Part shown: positions 11,239 to 28,392 of the stretch, piece by piece
Position numbering within the stretch: the first letter of the stretch is position 1
Layout: each line of letters starts with the position of its first letter
Assembly (NCBI GenBank): GCA_030704615.1
Contig: CM060733.1
Span: 52,824,001-52,888,000, forward strand
DNA: 64,000 nucleotides
Reading direction: 5' to 3'
Source: Takakia lepidozioides
Lineage: Eukaryota > Streptophyta > Takakiopsida > Takakiales > Takakiaceae
The notes under the pieces: generated by a model
What the model saw: the letters and a program-made list of their open reading frames with translations, nothing else
Database searches by the model: none
What the model was told of the DNA's origin: nothing
Translations under genes and position numbers: made by a program

Positions 11239-11880
11239 ATGGGAATGAAAGGAGGTACTGCAAGACTTCTTTCACCTACCATTCAACCGTTCCTCACAAC
11301 GAAGGACACCTGGCTCCCCGGAAGATTGCAATTTTGTGCCTTATCCCTACCCAACTCAATAGGTCCGATTGGGCTGGTGAATATCTATGCACCCAACAAT
11401 TCTACTGACATAGCAGAATTTTGGAACACTCTCAACACAAAAATGAGGGAACAACCTTCAATAGATAGTTGGATAGTGTCCGGAGATTTTAATATGGTGG
11501 AGATGCAAGAGGATAGAAGAGGCGCGGGGTTATTTACCTCAAACCCAAAAGAAATGGACTAGTGGTTCAACTGCATGCAAACACACAACCTCACAGAAGC
11601 AGTGCCAATCTTTGGACAGTCATCAAACATCACCTTTACCTGGTCCAATAACTGTGCTCTTGCAGATCTAAGTATGGCTTGTCTTGATAGGGCTTACCTT
11701 TCCCTTGACCTAGTTCAATATGCTAAGAGAGCCCCTCAAGAACCAATACCCTTATGCTTTGACCATGCACCAATTACCCTCTCCATAACCCTACCGGACT
11801 CTTATAGAAGGGGTAGAGGCCTTTACAAAATAAATAACCTCCTCCTTAAGCTCCCAAGCTTCAAGCAAGGCCTGTACTAA
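11239..11880 (+). pseudogene. LINE (L1-type) endonuclease fragment
   Basis: This is part of the AP-endonuclease-like domain that nicks target DNA in plant L1-type non-LTR retrotransposons. Landmarks in order are LVNIYAPNN, WIVSGDFNMVE, DRRGAGLF, FTWSNN, CLDRAYLS and CFDHAPI, which match the exonuclease/endonuclease/phosphatase fold with its Asn-Asp and terminal Asp-His catalytic residues. A single in-frame TAG at 11560-11562 interrupts it, and the frame continues from 11563 to 11880. The RT half of a LINE does not follow, so the copy is truncated. Confidence 0.85.
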
Positions 11881-12386
11881 CTCAATGCACAAATTTTTTT
11901 TGTCTTCTCCACCTTCTCTGGCTGCACCCTCTCTCTTTCGTGTCACACATACAATCAATATATGCTCGATGGTAAATAACTTTCTTTTTTTATCTTTAGG
12001 TATCTAGTTGTATCAAAAAATTTGCTATCAATCTGTGTGTCTGATCTATAGTACCTCACAAAATAAACCAGTGGGTACACATGGGGTAATTGTTCCACCA
12101 ACCAACCAGAACCAAAATCCAACAACAGTGGAAGGCAAAAAAGAAGGACCCTTGAAAATAATTAGCCTACATTCTTTCCCCGAGACAGTAATTTGTTCTT
12201 TGAGCTGCCTTCCTACTATTTTTAGTGTTGCATCATTGCAAATGCCATTTTTAGAAGTCATAAAGAAGGTACCTAAATACAGAGTGATATATAGGAAAAG
12301 CAAAAGAAGGACGCAAAAAAATACTCAAAATAACAACACCTTGATGACTATGAAATTATAACCATAAGTATTAAAAGCGGAAGGAT
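11881..12386. other. Non-coding interval, nothing recognised
   Basis: AT-rich sequence with short open frames only. I see no conserved protein motif, repeat or RNA gene. It separates the LINE fragment from the Myb/SANT-like ORF. Confidence 0.5.
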
Positions 12387-13007
12387 TTATATTTCTGTAC
12401 CTATCTCTCGAGTTGAATGGGATGAGAGAGACATAAGAAAATTAGAAGAGGTTGCTGACGAGCCTACTCGCATGTTGCCCGAAGTGGCTCGCGGAGCATT
12501 ACACGCCCGCTCATCCAAGAAAGCCATATCGTCGTACAATTCCTTTGAGAATGCCTTCGGAAGGCCGAGAGCTATCCGCTCTTTGCTTGTCATGCTCCAA
12601 AAATCCTGATTGCCAGTTGCATTGATTTGGTGGCCTCGAATGTCTTTGTAGAGCTTCGTGATTAGGTTCCACTTATTGATGCAGCTCCTCATATCACGAC
12701 CTCGGACACCTTGGCTCTCCATAAAGCAAATGACCTTCACCCACTTGAGCTTGTCAACAACCATATTTCCCTTGGCACAAGAGGCTTTCCAAGCTTCCCA
12801 CTCCTGTTGCTTTCCCAGCGCAAGCCAGTGCATCTCCTGCTCCGACCAGTTTGTGAGTCTCGGCCTCTTCTCAACTCTCGATCTCTCCCTTGCAAGCCTT
12901 GCAAGGTGACTCTCGGTCGCAATCTCTTCCCTGTGTGATTCCATAGCATCTCCTATATTGTCTGACCCCGACCCTATTGTTGCAGTGGACATGATGCAGG
13001 AGTGCAA
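12387..13007 (-). CDS. Myb/SANT-like (trihelix-type) DNA-binding protein
   Basis: A single-exon frame of 206 residues. After a charged N-terminus (ARERSRVEKRPRL) it has a Trp-spaced helical domain: WSEQEMHWLALGKQQEWEAW, then KWVKVICFMESQ, SCINKWNLITKLYKDIR and DFWSMTSKER. Regular Trp residues with a final KWNxLxxxYK helix are typical of plant trihelix/Myb-SANT domains, which bind DNA. Some plant transposons of the PIF/Harbinger group encode a separate Myb-like protein of similar size. No DDE partner is visible nearby, so whether this is a host or transposon gene is open. A second in-frame Met (MSTATIGSG) near 12992 may be the true start. Confidence 0.6.
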   Translation of the reverse strand: MHSCIMSTATIGSGSDNIGDAMESHREEIATESHLARLARERSRVEKRPRLTNWSEQEMHWLALGKQQEWEAWKASCAKGNMVVDKLKWVKVICFMESQGVRGRDMRSCINKWNLITKLYKDIRGHQINATGNQDFWSMTSKERIALGLPKAFSKELYDDMAFLDERACNAPRATSGNMRVGSSATSSNFLMSLSSHSTREIGTEI

Positions 13008-13700
13008 AACACGACAAGAAGGAGCACCGAGCTACAGCTAAAGAATGAAGAAAAAATTATCAAGAGAAAGAACTATGTCAAAGCAAGAAAGAAGCAAAAA
13101 TCAAAGCAAGAGAGAAGGAGCTACAAAAGCAAAGCGCCAAACAACAAAGACAACGAACTACAAAAGCAAAGTGCAAAACGCGAAGCGCGAAAGAAGAGCA
13201 AAACTCGAAGCGCGAGAGAGACGGTGAAACGCACGGCGATGGCGAAATGTGCAAATGGCGAAATGTGAAAATTGCCGGGCAGCTGCCCAAGGATCGCGTG
13301 CCAGTTTAGATTTAGCACTAGAGGGGGGGGTTTAGTGCTAAATTCTCTCTAAACTAGGAAGGATTATCTTAGGATAGATAGCGGTAGTTAGAGCTAAAAT
13401 TTGTGAAGCAGGGCAGCGCGGCCGGATTTTTCAAGCTAGCAGTAGTTAGCACTAACCTAACATCCGTTAGCAGCCCGGTGCGGCGGGGGCCTTAAAGCCC
13501 ACCAAAACGGAGAAGACTACGCTTAACCCAACGCGTTGAATGGCGAAGAGAATGGCGATCCTGAGGCACCACTGTTTCGTTTCCGCTTCTTCTGCGGAAG
13601 ATACCCATGGTGAGCAGATGGGGTTAGACAATGTCCCCTTTGAAGAACACATCCATGAGGCGGCAATTAGTTGATTTGCCAGAGTAGACCCCTGGAGAAA
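13008..13700. other. Non-coding interval with AAG-rich and short inverted motifs
   Basis: 13040-13230 is rich in AAAG/GAAG, which leaves artificial lysine-rich frames open. At 13308-13360 related TAGTGCTAAA-type words appear in both orientations around a G7 run. They could be the edge of a small DNA transposon, but I could not find a matching second end. No gene is supported. Confidence 0.4.
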
Positions 13701-13734
13701 TCGAGTCATTGCGTTCTACAAGTGATAGAAAGCC

Positions 13735-18888
<5,154 letters not shown>

Positions 18889-21800
18889 CTAGAGTTCTTG
18901 GACCATGCCGACTTTCAAGAGACTAGCGTGGGGGATATTAAGTGAGGCGCTGGCGGACCGGCAATTCCTGCGCATGAAGCCATAGGCTTCATCAATCACA
19001 AACTTCCTGAAAAAGGAAGAGTCTTTACTAGCCCTCACTTCAGTCTGGCCAAGAAGATAAACCACCCCAGATTGCAGATCCTGATTCAAATACGCAATCT
19101 CGTTCTGTACAGACATATCGTCGCGGAAAACGTCTGACATCCTATACCCACCGTTGCCGACTTGTGTGCTGCCGCGAACATCGGCGTCCTCGACATGGAG
19201 CTCTGTATGGCCGGTGCCAGACAACTCCTTGGGATTGTTGGCCTCAGCACGGATGAATTCTGCAAGGCTGGTTATCAGCAGTTCGGCGAAGTTGCCGTCC
19301 TCGCTAGTGGTCTGGTCGCTGTACCCAAATCTGACCGCGCAGCGGTACATGTGGAACTCTTCGGGGCCTAATCTTCTGTGAAGAAATCGCTCCTCTTCAG
19401 GAACATGGGGTACGGGAAGGAACTTGATGCACACGAATACGATTGTCGAATGCATCGCTGGTAAGGTTTTAATAAGATGAGAAAATATAAGGGGTATCCC
19501 CTGCGTCCAAAGTCATGGCCGCCAGAGGTGTTCGAGCGTTAGTCACGAGACGCGTGAGATTCAATCGTAAACCATCAGCCATGGAGGTTGGCGATATATA
19601 TTTAAGTGAATAACTGCCTATAAGTAGCACTTGTAAACCCTCTAAACAAAATTCACTGAAACAGGATGAACATCTCGTTTCTAGAGAGGAAGGAGCTTGC
19701 AGAAAGACCAGAGGTGTGTGTTCCGCATAAGATCAAGAGATCACATCGAGGTATAATCTTGATCTGGCCAGCACGGATTATGAGCTAAGACATGCAACTA
19801 GTATAATATACAAGTTTCTAAATCAAGAGGAAGCCATACCATACCTGTGCAAGCTCTGTGTAGACGAGCCCAATCCCCGGAACTCTAACCTTGCCCAAGC
19901 TAGAGCCCAAGTCGAGCACCCAGTCCGCCGAAATTTTGTGTAGCACTTCATATTGGTACTTCTGCTTGCGGGCGTAGTGCCAAATGTACATAACCGTGAG
20001 GAAGAAGGCGACGAAAACAAGTGGCAGCCAGCCCCCTTGAGGCACTTTATACAACACTGATGAAAAGTACAGCAACTCCACCGACCCAAAAACCAAGTAG
20101 AAAGGAATAGCCAACCACAGGCTTGTCCGCCATACCATGAGCATAATTAGAGTCAGCATATGTGTCGTTACTACCATGACCGCTACCACAGCAATACCTG
20201 CACCCCAGTCATCGATTCCAGTGTGAAGACCAAAAAGGTTCCAGGTACTGACGGGAATAGAGAGAAGACGAAGCCAGCGTAACTAAGAGCACTTGCTGCC
20301 TCTGACAGGAATAAACTGAGTGCCATGTTCTTGATCAGGTATAAGGATACGGCATCGGTGTACCCTGCCCTGTCTGAAGTAAGTCGAAAACACTATGTAC
20401 AGGTGAAGACGTCCAGGACCATTTTCGTCTGCTCATGCGTAGCAATATAAAGACACAAATGTAGCAATTTTGAACCAACATATGTATATCTGCTCTTTTA
20501 ATTTGTATATGTATGATATACAGGTTTAGTGTTCTGTCAAGGGAACAAGGGACCAGTTGATCAAGGATCACAGGACGCCATCCGGCAACTACCTATGTGA
20601 TGTCTGGCCAGCATCAAAAGGTTATATAGGTTACGAAAAGGTGTACCGTAAGCATTCCCGATAGTGGTCGTATTCTTGAATCCAGCGGTAACTATCACCG
20701 TAAGAATCATAAGGATGTAGTTGATTTCGGGTATGTAGATCTGGCCTGCGTACTTCTTTGAAGTGTGTACCACCTTGCAGCGAGGAAAGCAGCCCAGAGT
20801 CATCGACTGATCGATAATGGAAAATGTGGCCGAGATCATGGCCTGGCTGGCTATCACTGCTGCCGCTGTTGCAACAACAAACATGGGCCAGTAGACAGGT
20901 GCTGTCCCCAACATCCACCAGATCCCCCCAACACCCACACAAATTACATTAGAATCCAGACCAAAATCTAACTTCTGAGTCCAGAATTTAGCTTGTCGTA
21001 GCCGCAACAATTCAGTCCTAATTGGAAGACAATGCAGCTTTAGAAATTTTCACGTGGGTAACTCACAAGTTATGCTCTGAGCCATCTGAGTGTTTTAACT
21101 TGTATACATACATGTCTCTCGATATTCGCTGTGCTAGTCTAGATAGTGGAGGAATAGATTAGCTTAATTACTTGGAATCGATTTATAGAATGTTTCTGAT
21201 AGATCCCCGGGATTTTTCATGAGGTAAGCAGCTTGGCCAATGTAAGCACAAAGTAGGCTGGGATATACCAGGGTCGAAAATCCAAGCTGCATCCATCGCA
21301 AAAGCAAGCACCAGTAAGAAATTTTCTGTTTTCGAGGCTAAGATCGATTGGAAGATCATGCATCTTGACCAAATATACATCCTTAACTGTATTTTTGTCT
21401 GCGCGCGATACAATTTCATATCTAGAGAAGATCAATTCTCGAGCCTATGAAATTATATAATTTCTATATGCAGGATCTGTAATCTAACTCAAATTTTGGC
21501 AGGACTTGAATGAAGAGAATAATGTTCCGCTCCAGAGAGTTCCAAGCAGTTTGGAAGGTAGATCTAGGTTGATATTAGTGCATGAAGCTCGGTGTAAGAA
21601 GGTATATTAGTTAGGCAGCTGCAAGTTACATTTACCTGTATTGATCGAACTGAGAAATGACCCAGATCCGCAAACATTGCTTCCGTCCCTGTTCACGTTA
21701 CACAGTCCAAATCAGTTGAGCGTCATAAATAATTCTGTTAATCTTGGATCGAGTGTATTATCTCCGACTGGGTAATGCAGTAAGATTGCTTGTCGGGGCA

Positions 21801-24167
21801 AAGAATATTTGCGTCAAGGACTGGTCAGTCCAGTTGAATTGGACTGTTGAATTGTCTCAACTTGTCTAGACTCTCTGAAGCTCTGAAGTCTCTCTTTCTC
21901 CTTGCTTTTGCATGTAGTAAATATTCAAAAGTCTAGGCCTAGGTACAGAGCTTTCGAATCTCAGTAGTTTAGTATTTCCGTCATGAAACCTTACTCCAAA
22001 AAGACGTAGGTACCTGTAATGCACAGTACAACGCCTCCAAGGGAGATCCAAGCGCCCTTTTTATTGTTCTTGAAGAAAACATAGATGTAATATGGGTTGA
22101 ACGCTCTGAAGACTGTGGGATCCCACTTGAAGATGTTGTAGACCCCAATGATGGCGATAGAGATAAACCAAGTCAGCACACATGGTGCAAATGTGTAGCC
22201 CACTTTATCAGTGCCGAATCGTTGGACGCAGAAGAGCACGATTATTATCGCCACTGAAATCCCCACTATCACATCTGCACACATACCAAAATCATGCCAG
22301 TACCACCAAAATATTAATTTCCAACGGAAGGCAGGATTCCTTCGGGATGAAGAGACAATTTAATTTACGCCTCCTCCGGGAGGAACCCTCTCGAGTGTAA
22401 CTTGAATGTAGAAAGGAAACTGGGTTCAAATGAGTCTTACTTTGATGAAGAGATGGAGCAGCAACCTGAAGACCATAGATAGACGACAACACTGCATCAA
22501 ACGTTCACGGTGCAAGCAATTCAGCAAACTGTAATTCAAAACTGGCGGCCTGCACACAAAGACAGACGGTGAAGTGCGGGACCTGACTAATTAATTTTGG
22601 CAGAGAGTAGGAAGACTGTTAAAACTGGTGCTTTAATACCTGAAATAGCTGGCGTGAGGACACCATCTCCAATGACCGCGCAGGTGCCACAAAGTCCCAC
22701 TATCAGTAGAAAGTTCTGCATGAACCTGCTTCCTTCCAGGAACTCCCTAATTTTCGTAGCCCGTTTCATGTTTTTATCTGGAAGGTCCATCTTGTACGTC
22801 GACAAGTCCCGGTCCTCAGGAGCTGTGTTGGAGGTAAGACTTATCCTTGCGTGTCTGCAGATCAGAGAATATAGCGCAAAAGTACCCCCTGAAATTGGCC
22901 ACTGACACAGCTTAAGTTTGATTCAACTGACATCTTTCAGAATGATTCCTTTCGAAATGGGACGAAGGAGAGAAGGAAGAAGATTCGATCTGGTGAGTTC
23001 CTGAGACATAGAAGTGCCGAGTTTTGTTACAATCGGAATAACTAAGTTTTGAACATAGCATGTAACTATCAGTCGGATGTAATCAACAAAGAGGTCGAGG
23101 GACCTGCTTGTTTTCGGTACTCACCTTGTCCCCTATCATTGGCCCTCAACACAATAAACACGTATTTGATCGCAGGTATGAGCGTCAATGTGTAGATTAT
23201 CAATGATAGTACTCCCAAAATGTCGTCGTGGCTGGGTCCATCACCAGGAGCGTTCGCCAGGCTGTAGGTGCTGGCGAAGACATACAACGGCGAGGTCCCA
23301 ACATCCCCATACACTACTCCGATGCTTTGGAATGCCAGACGGAGAATGACGGATGTTGAAAGTACCTGAGAATCACATGGACAGAATCTCAGTTACCAGC
23401 TCCTGCTCATAATCTCAATTGATCCATTAAACTCCAGAAACTACATTAATCGAAGAGCCTGCAGATCTCAGGTCTGAAGAAAAAGAGAGTAATAGTCTTT
23501 AAAGCTCTGTTCGCCCTAACTTCAAGAACGACTTGGATTCACCATCTATTCTTATCAAATTCGGTTAGTATTCGCGAACGATAGGAGGAGTAGAAGCCGA
23601 AGCGGCTGCAGAACAATTCATCACGGAGACAACTTTTGCAAATCAGCTCTACACCCTTTTTCCTATGTATGGGAATTGGTGCCGCAGCGATAGAAGGGCT
23701 CGTAAGGATAGAACGGATGCCATACATTCTCAGCGACAGATCAATAGAACTTGCAAGCTCGCTCTGAGAAATCAGTTCTACGCCCCTTTGTCTATGTATG
23801 GGAATTGGTGCCTTTGCAGAGATAGAAGGGCTCGTAAGGATAGACCGGATGCCCATACATTCTCACAGACAGATGTATAGAACTTGCAAGCTCGCTCTGA
23901 ATCAGACGCAAATAGATCCTTGCTCCACATGAACAATAGGACTTGTCACCCCTTATCAAACACGAGATCTAACGTCCCGACCCCCAAACTTGAGAGGTCC
24001 CACTCTAAAACACGAATTCCACGCACCTTTGGCCCACGGGGTCCCATGCTAGCGACACGACTGGCCTCCATCTCGAGAGAGTCCATTCTCTTGAGCACTT
24101 TGGGAGGAGTTCCATCAAAGGAACCCGCCTCATCGCCATCGATTCCGACCTCTGAGGCTACCTTCAT
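18889..24167 (-). CDS. HAK/KUP/KT potassium transporter, multi-exon
   Basis: A plasma- or endo-membrane K+ transporter with about 12 predicted membrane segments. Exons with GT/AG borders that join in phase: 23365-23125 ([14 protein letters not shown]), 22888-22640 ([22 protein letters not shown]), 22491-22441 ([14 protein letters not shown]), 22274-22014, 21688-21636 ([18 protein letters not shown]), 21286-21172 ([17 protein letters not shown]), 20901-20647 ([11 protein letters not shown]), 20197-19845 and 19500-18889 ([12 protein letters not shown], stop at 18889). An N-terminal exon (about 24167-23950; [14 protein letters not shown], similar to KUP7-type N-termini) is likely. Its donor does not join the next exon in phase by simple GT/AG, so the 5' end is uncertain and an acceptor-like CAG at about 24245 allows more upstream sequence. 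The total of about 800 residues is normal for the family. No stops or shifts were found in the exons listed. Introns are about 50-660 bp. Confidence 0.92.
23640..23905. repeat. 129-bp tandem duplication in the first KUP intron
   Basis: Two diverged units begin at about 23640 and 23769. Both contain CTATGTATGGGAATTGGTGC, AGAAGGGCTCGTAAGGATAG and GAACTTGCAAGCTCGCTCTGA. The units differ by scattered substitutions and small indels. They lie between the probable N-terminal exon and the exon starting at 23365, so they would be removed by splicing. Confidence 0.85.
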
Positions 24168-24439
24168 CTCCACAGACCGCCTGGCAAACCCGAGAGCTGC
24201 AAAGCGATCTAGAAGACAATGGAAAAGCTCCTGCGAAAGAGTTTATGAAAGAGCAGAGAGCAACAGTCCTCGGAGACTTTGGAAGAGTAAAGCCAGGGCG
24301 TGTGGGCCCTCTGAGTGTCTATATGCGTTTCGCGTACTGCTTTTTGTACTGTTTGACTTTCTGTTGTGCTTTATTTAGAGCCACAAATCTGGGTCACCGG
24401 TCACCGACGAGCTCTGCTATGATACCCTGCATCCATTAA

Positions 24440-25317
24440 TGGAACCACAAATATTACATAATAATACAAAGGATACATAATTCAAATGTCTCCTGCATGT
24501 CAGGAATGGGTTTCCCATGCCTAACCATGTCAGAGAACTGACTCTAAAGGGGCTTCCTCCCCTGTTCCCCTAATAAGAGAAAAAAAGAAAAGAAAAGAAA
24601 AAAAAACTGACAATTGAGCAAAAGTTGGGTTTTGCTTATATTGTCCGATTAGGCCCTAACTACTAGTGCCAGTTTGTTTCACAGAATTCAATAAGTTCAG
24701 TTCCCTGCCCACAAGCGTTGGGGATGCTCCAACTCACAATTGGGCAATTGGGTTCTTTTTGCGGATTCGGTCTTGTTTGTTTGTTGGCTCCTCGTTATTT
24801 TAAAGAAGAGACCACGCATGAGTGTCAAAAATCCTGAGTTGCCTTCCTTTGCTCCAAAATAGTACCTTCTCCAAGTAACACCTCTTAGGTAAAATTTCTG
24901 TTATTGGGCAACTTAAGGAAAAAAAGTGGTTGAATTTTTTAAGTTTATTATGGATGGAAGTAGATTATACTATCATTCACAAAGGGGAGCCCTGTGCGGC
25001 AAGCCACTTGTTACATGTGCATTTTGATGGTTGGGGGCTCCGAGGAAATAAATAAGTAATGAAAATCCCATGGGAAAAAGGAAATGAGGAACAATTGCTG
25101 TGCCTTGTGCATACAAATGTTTCTCAAGTGGGCGCCCAACAATTTAGGAACTTTGGTTGACTCCATCACCAAAGTAGGCACGAAGGTCCTGGGATCTGCC
25201 ATAACTTAGGTACTGAGAGCTACTTGAGAGGGGCTTTCCTGCTGGCGCTCTCTACCATTGCAAGGATTTCATAGGTAAGGAATAATATTTGACGAAGCAA
25301 TCGTAAATTATGGTGTC
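24440..25317. other. Upstream flank of KUP, nothing recognised
   Basis: This should contain the KUP promoter and possibly a 5' UTR. I see an A-rich run at 24580-24606 and no convincing TATA box or coding frame. No repeat copies of this stretch were noticed elsewhere in the window. Confidence 0.4.
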
Positions 25318-26240
25318 TCTGTGCGGGTCCGGGTTTTGAAGGCGGTACCCGGCGGGTTAAGATCCAGGTTACCCGCACCCGGACCCGTGCTATCACAAAA
25401 AGCCCGGACCCTAACCCGGGTTCATTTCTAAAATGAACCCGAACCCGCCTGCTGGGTCCAGAACCCGTTAAACCTGCTACCCGTGGGCCAATGTAGCAGG
25501 TCAGGGTCCGGGTCTTAAATTTAGATGGGGAATAGGGGGTCCACCTTAGATCTGGTAGGTTTTGTCATATGTGTGGAGGGGACGAGCAGCAATAGGCCGC
25601 AGCAGCCAGCCCCACCACGTTGTAGCCCAGTGGTAATGCCCATATACCACCTCAAAAGCAGTTGTGGGTTCAATCCCCGGAGTGGTGTCACAAAGTTGTG
25701 CCCTGGGGGACCATAATTTACACCTCCCAAATGAGACGTCATATATTATTATTATGCCAGATCCCACACATCCATGCTATAGTGATCTACCCTGGAGGCA
25801 TATTACTATTCTTAACATGTTTAAAGAATTGATATTGAAAAATAGAAAATGGAACTCAAACTTAATTTAATTCTTATTCATGGTATACATATTCATATTC
25901 ATGGTATATTTTGAAGGAATGTCTCTTAAAATAAAATTCATTATTAGGATTTAAATTTTTTTCCAGCCAAAAATAAATTTATCCCTAATTAATATTATTT
26001 TTCTAATTTATTTAATCAATAAATTAGGACCCGGATCCGAACCCGTGAACCCGCTAATATTTCCCAACAACTACCCGGATCCTAACCCGAGTTCGTGTTG
26101 ACAAACCCGGACCCGAACCCGGACCCGGATTTTCCAAATTTCAAAAACCCGGATCCGGACCCGGACTTGGCTCCGAATAAAAAACCCGCACCCCCCGGAC
26201 CCAGCGGGTTCCTTAAAAAAGCAGAACCCGCACAACACTG
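25318..26240. mobile_element. Candidate non-autonomous DNA element with CCCGG-rich ends
   Basis: The first 200 bases (TGTGCGGGTCCGGG, then many ACCCGG/GGGTCC words) and the last 200 (ending in AGAACCCGCACAACACTG) are inverted with respect to each other and dense in the same short motifs. The centre is AT-rich. Ends of the form CAGTGTTGTGCGGG resemble plant hAT-type termini with subterminal repeats. The inverted repeat is imperfect and I could not identify an 8-bp target duplication, so class and borders are tentative. No transposase is inside. A SINE lies within it. Confidence 0.45.
25618..25757 (+). mobile_element. tRNA-derived SINE
   Basis: An A-box-like TAGCCCAGTGG at about 25624 and a B-box GGGTTCAATCC at about 25667 have the spacing of an internal RNA polymerase III promoter. 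They are followed by an unrelated body and a TATTATTATTATG tail. A tRNA cloverleaf cannot be folded through the body, so this is a SINE rather than a tRNA gene. A second, truncated copy lies at 38300-38362 in the opposite orientation. Confidence 0.7.
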
Positions 26241-26302
26241 GTTTCTTCACCCCAAGGGTTACCTTCCGCTAAAAGGCGGACACCTTTGTGACACCAATCG
26301 GT

Positions 26303-26824
26303 TGTCGTGCGAATACATATTGCTACACAACTACATCGCTGTCCAGACCACACCACACATATATGCACAAATAAGTAGTCTAGCACAATGATAAACAAAC
26401 TTGAAAAGACACACACTCTCAAACACAGAAATATGCAATCCCTCAAGATCACTCTTAAGAAATAGTCGAGCAGGGGCACCCCAAGCTATGGGGACTCCAC
26501 CCCACAACAACCTACACTCCATCATAGCACACTCAGATCTGAAGAATGCAGGAGCTCGGTCGCGCAGGCTCAACTCAAGAGAGATGAGCTGCGCGACTGC
26601 CGCTCTCGTGAAGATAAGACAGACCAGGTGTCAAACTAACTTGACACCTGATTTAACACTTGACCTAAATCCAAGTGTTAAATACAAATAACTAGTTTTA
26701 TTCTAGCTGTTTTCACACTGTGCTTATTTAACTTGACAGCTGTCGTGCGCATACATATCGCTACACAACTACATCGCTGTCCAACCACACCACACATATA
26801 TGCACAATAAAGTAGTCTAGCACA
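26303..26824. repeat. 84-bp direct repeats flanking an LTR-like unit
   Basis: An 84-85 bp TG...CA sequence (starts TGTCGTGCG, ends CTAGCACA) occurs at 26303-26387 and again at 26741-26824. Between them sits the 350-bp unit that recurs at 37942-38299. The inner copy directly abuts the purine tract of copy B, as the first bases of a 3' LTR should. The outer copy is unexplained: either the LTR has an internal duplication, or a second small LTR element has been combined with it. Confidence 0.7.
26389..26738 (-). repeat. LTR-like unit, left copy
   Basis: About 350 bp bounded by TG and CA (TGATAAACAAACTTG ... ATTTAACTTGACA on the plus strand). It contains an inverted motif around GTGTCAA...TTGACAC and AACACTTGA...CAAGTGTT. 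It is highly similar to 37942-38299, apart from indels of a few bases. This is the pattern expected for the two LTRs of one insertion. Confidence 0.7.
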
Positions 26825-26865
26825 ATCGCCCCCCTAGCTGGTGGATAGGTCCCTCTACCTCCAGA

Positions 26866-27747
26866 TAGCTACAAGATGTAATAGCCACAGCCGTACTAAG
26901 TCCTCTATCACTGTCTTATCGTGCTCAAACTCTATCAACCAAGAGGCGGGTACAAGAGTAGCCCCATCGTTAGTCGCCGTCTTGCAATCTATGAACTTGA
27001 GCCAAGGATCTCGTGTGTTCAAGGTCTCCTAGTAGCTGGGCCTTGCGTTTCTTGTTAGCCTTCCATGGTTGTATCCACTCCCACTATCCAATGCAATGTG
27101 GACATAACCAATCCCCATCCGGAACCATCTCAAGAGGTGGAGTCAAGCATCCCATGCCAACCTCTAGAGCCGATCACACCAGCATGGTGGGCTGCCCCTT
27201 TAGCAGACCCACACAACATGCACCTCAAACCTGCAGATACCACTGCCAGGTTTGGGTCAATCCTGCCATCGACATTCGGAAGGTGACATGGCGCACAATT
27301 ACGCACATGGTCCTTCCAAGTGATGCCATCCCGACCCTCCAAGACCAAGACCTCTCGAACCCTCAAAATAACACGTCCTGCAGTCACATCCAGGGTCGTA
27401 GGAGCAGTCTGCTGCAGATAGACATAGTCACCAGGGTTGAATCTCCGAACCCCAGGACGATAGCCCCCACCACGTATGGTAGCATACCTCAACGTATCAC
27501 GGTGTTGTGCAATGGCAAGGTTCTCGAAAGCCATAGGCATGACTCTCTTGAACAACTCTGCACGCTGCTCACATGCACGTGCCCACACGTCCGGATCGTC
27601 AAGGTTAAGAACTGTAGCAGCTTCTCTGCGAATGGATGTAGGCAAATCCGGCTCTCGGCCAAAGAGAAGAAAAGTATGGTGAGAAGGAGGCAAGTGATGC
27701 TTGCTGCTGAACCTAGCCCATGGAACCAGGGTAACTGAAGGTCCCAA
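26866..27747 (-). pseudogene. Integrase C-terminal region, PHD finger and tail, copy B
   Basis: This copy has the same SH3-like stretch and PHD-type cysteines as copy A (CMLC pair at about 27235). A few indels at 27165-27195 shift the second Cys pair and His out of frame. Beyond the finger, an open frame on the minus strand (about 27020-26866) gives roughly 55 further residues (RDPWLKFIDCK, ATLVPASWLIEFEHDKTVIE) ending in TAG just before the purine tract. I take this as the natural C-terminus of pol. The same region in copy A (1-60) is cut by the window edge. Confidence 0.7.
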
Positions 27748-28392
27748 TCTCCTAGGTGTCCCTTCTGCAAGCCATACTTGCGCAAACCCCTCTTTACTGT
27801 CTGAACAACTCTCTCTGCCAAGCCATCGGCTTCAGGATGATCCCGAGAAGTGGTGCGGTGGTCTATCAAGGCCTTGTCACACAAAGCCTGAAACTCCCCC
27901 AAGAACTCTTCTCCCTTGGTCCGTGAGTACCTCAGCTGGAGCACCGAATCGGCTAAGCACACAATCCAGGAATGCATACGCAGCTCCCTCACTAGCCTTA
28001 TCAGGCAATGGAACCAATTCAATCCACTTGGAGAAGTGCTCCACCATCACCAACACGTACTTGTTGGCGCATGGTCAGTGGCAACGGCCCTGCGAAGTCA
28101 AGACTCCACCTGTAGCCCAATCCCATGATCGGAAGAGGGTGCAATTGTGGAGTAGGGGCGTTGAATGAAGCACGCACCCTGTCACACACCATGACCTAGC
28201 CACAAATTGTTGCACCTCTGTGTGCATACCACGCCACCAATACTGCCCCTGCAGTAGACTATGAGTGCGTCGCACCCCAAAATGCCCCAACTCCTCATGG
28301 GCATGCCGCACTAACCGTGCCCGCTGTGTTGGGTGAGGCACAATCTCACTCGACCATCCTCCCCCACTCGGAGCAGGTGTGTCCCCTCCCAC
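27489..28392 (-). pseudogene. Integrase core and zinc domain, copy B
   Basis: The H2C2 domain (HAHEELGHFG, about 28290) and the core (FLGEFQALCDKALIDHRTTS, then GLAERVVQTVKRGL, about 27760-27910) are nearly identical to copy A. Frame changes occur at about 28195, 28075 and 27910. The segment encoding the first and second catalytic Asp is present at DNA level but in shifted frames, so no functional integrase is made from this copy as read. Confidence 0.88.

Noticed and set aside
13002-13268. Lysine-rich ORF on the plus strand
   Set aside because: It arises from an AAG/GAAG-rich low-complexity stretch with no conserved motif.
24395-24440. LTR primer-binding site (GCTCTG...ATGATACC resembles the complement of the initiator-Met tRNA site)
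   Set aside because: Two extra bases interrupt the match and no LTR pair or gag is nearby.
25618-25700. Functional tRNA gene
   Set aside because: A- and B-boxes are present but no cloverleaf or acceptor stem can be formed, and a second truncated copy exists, as expected for a SINE.
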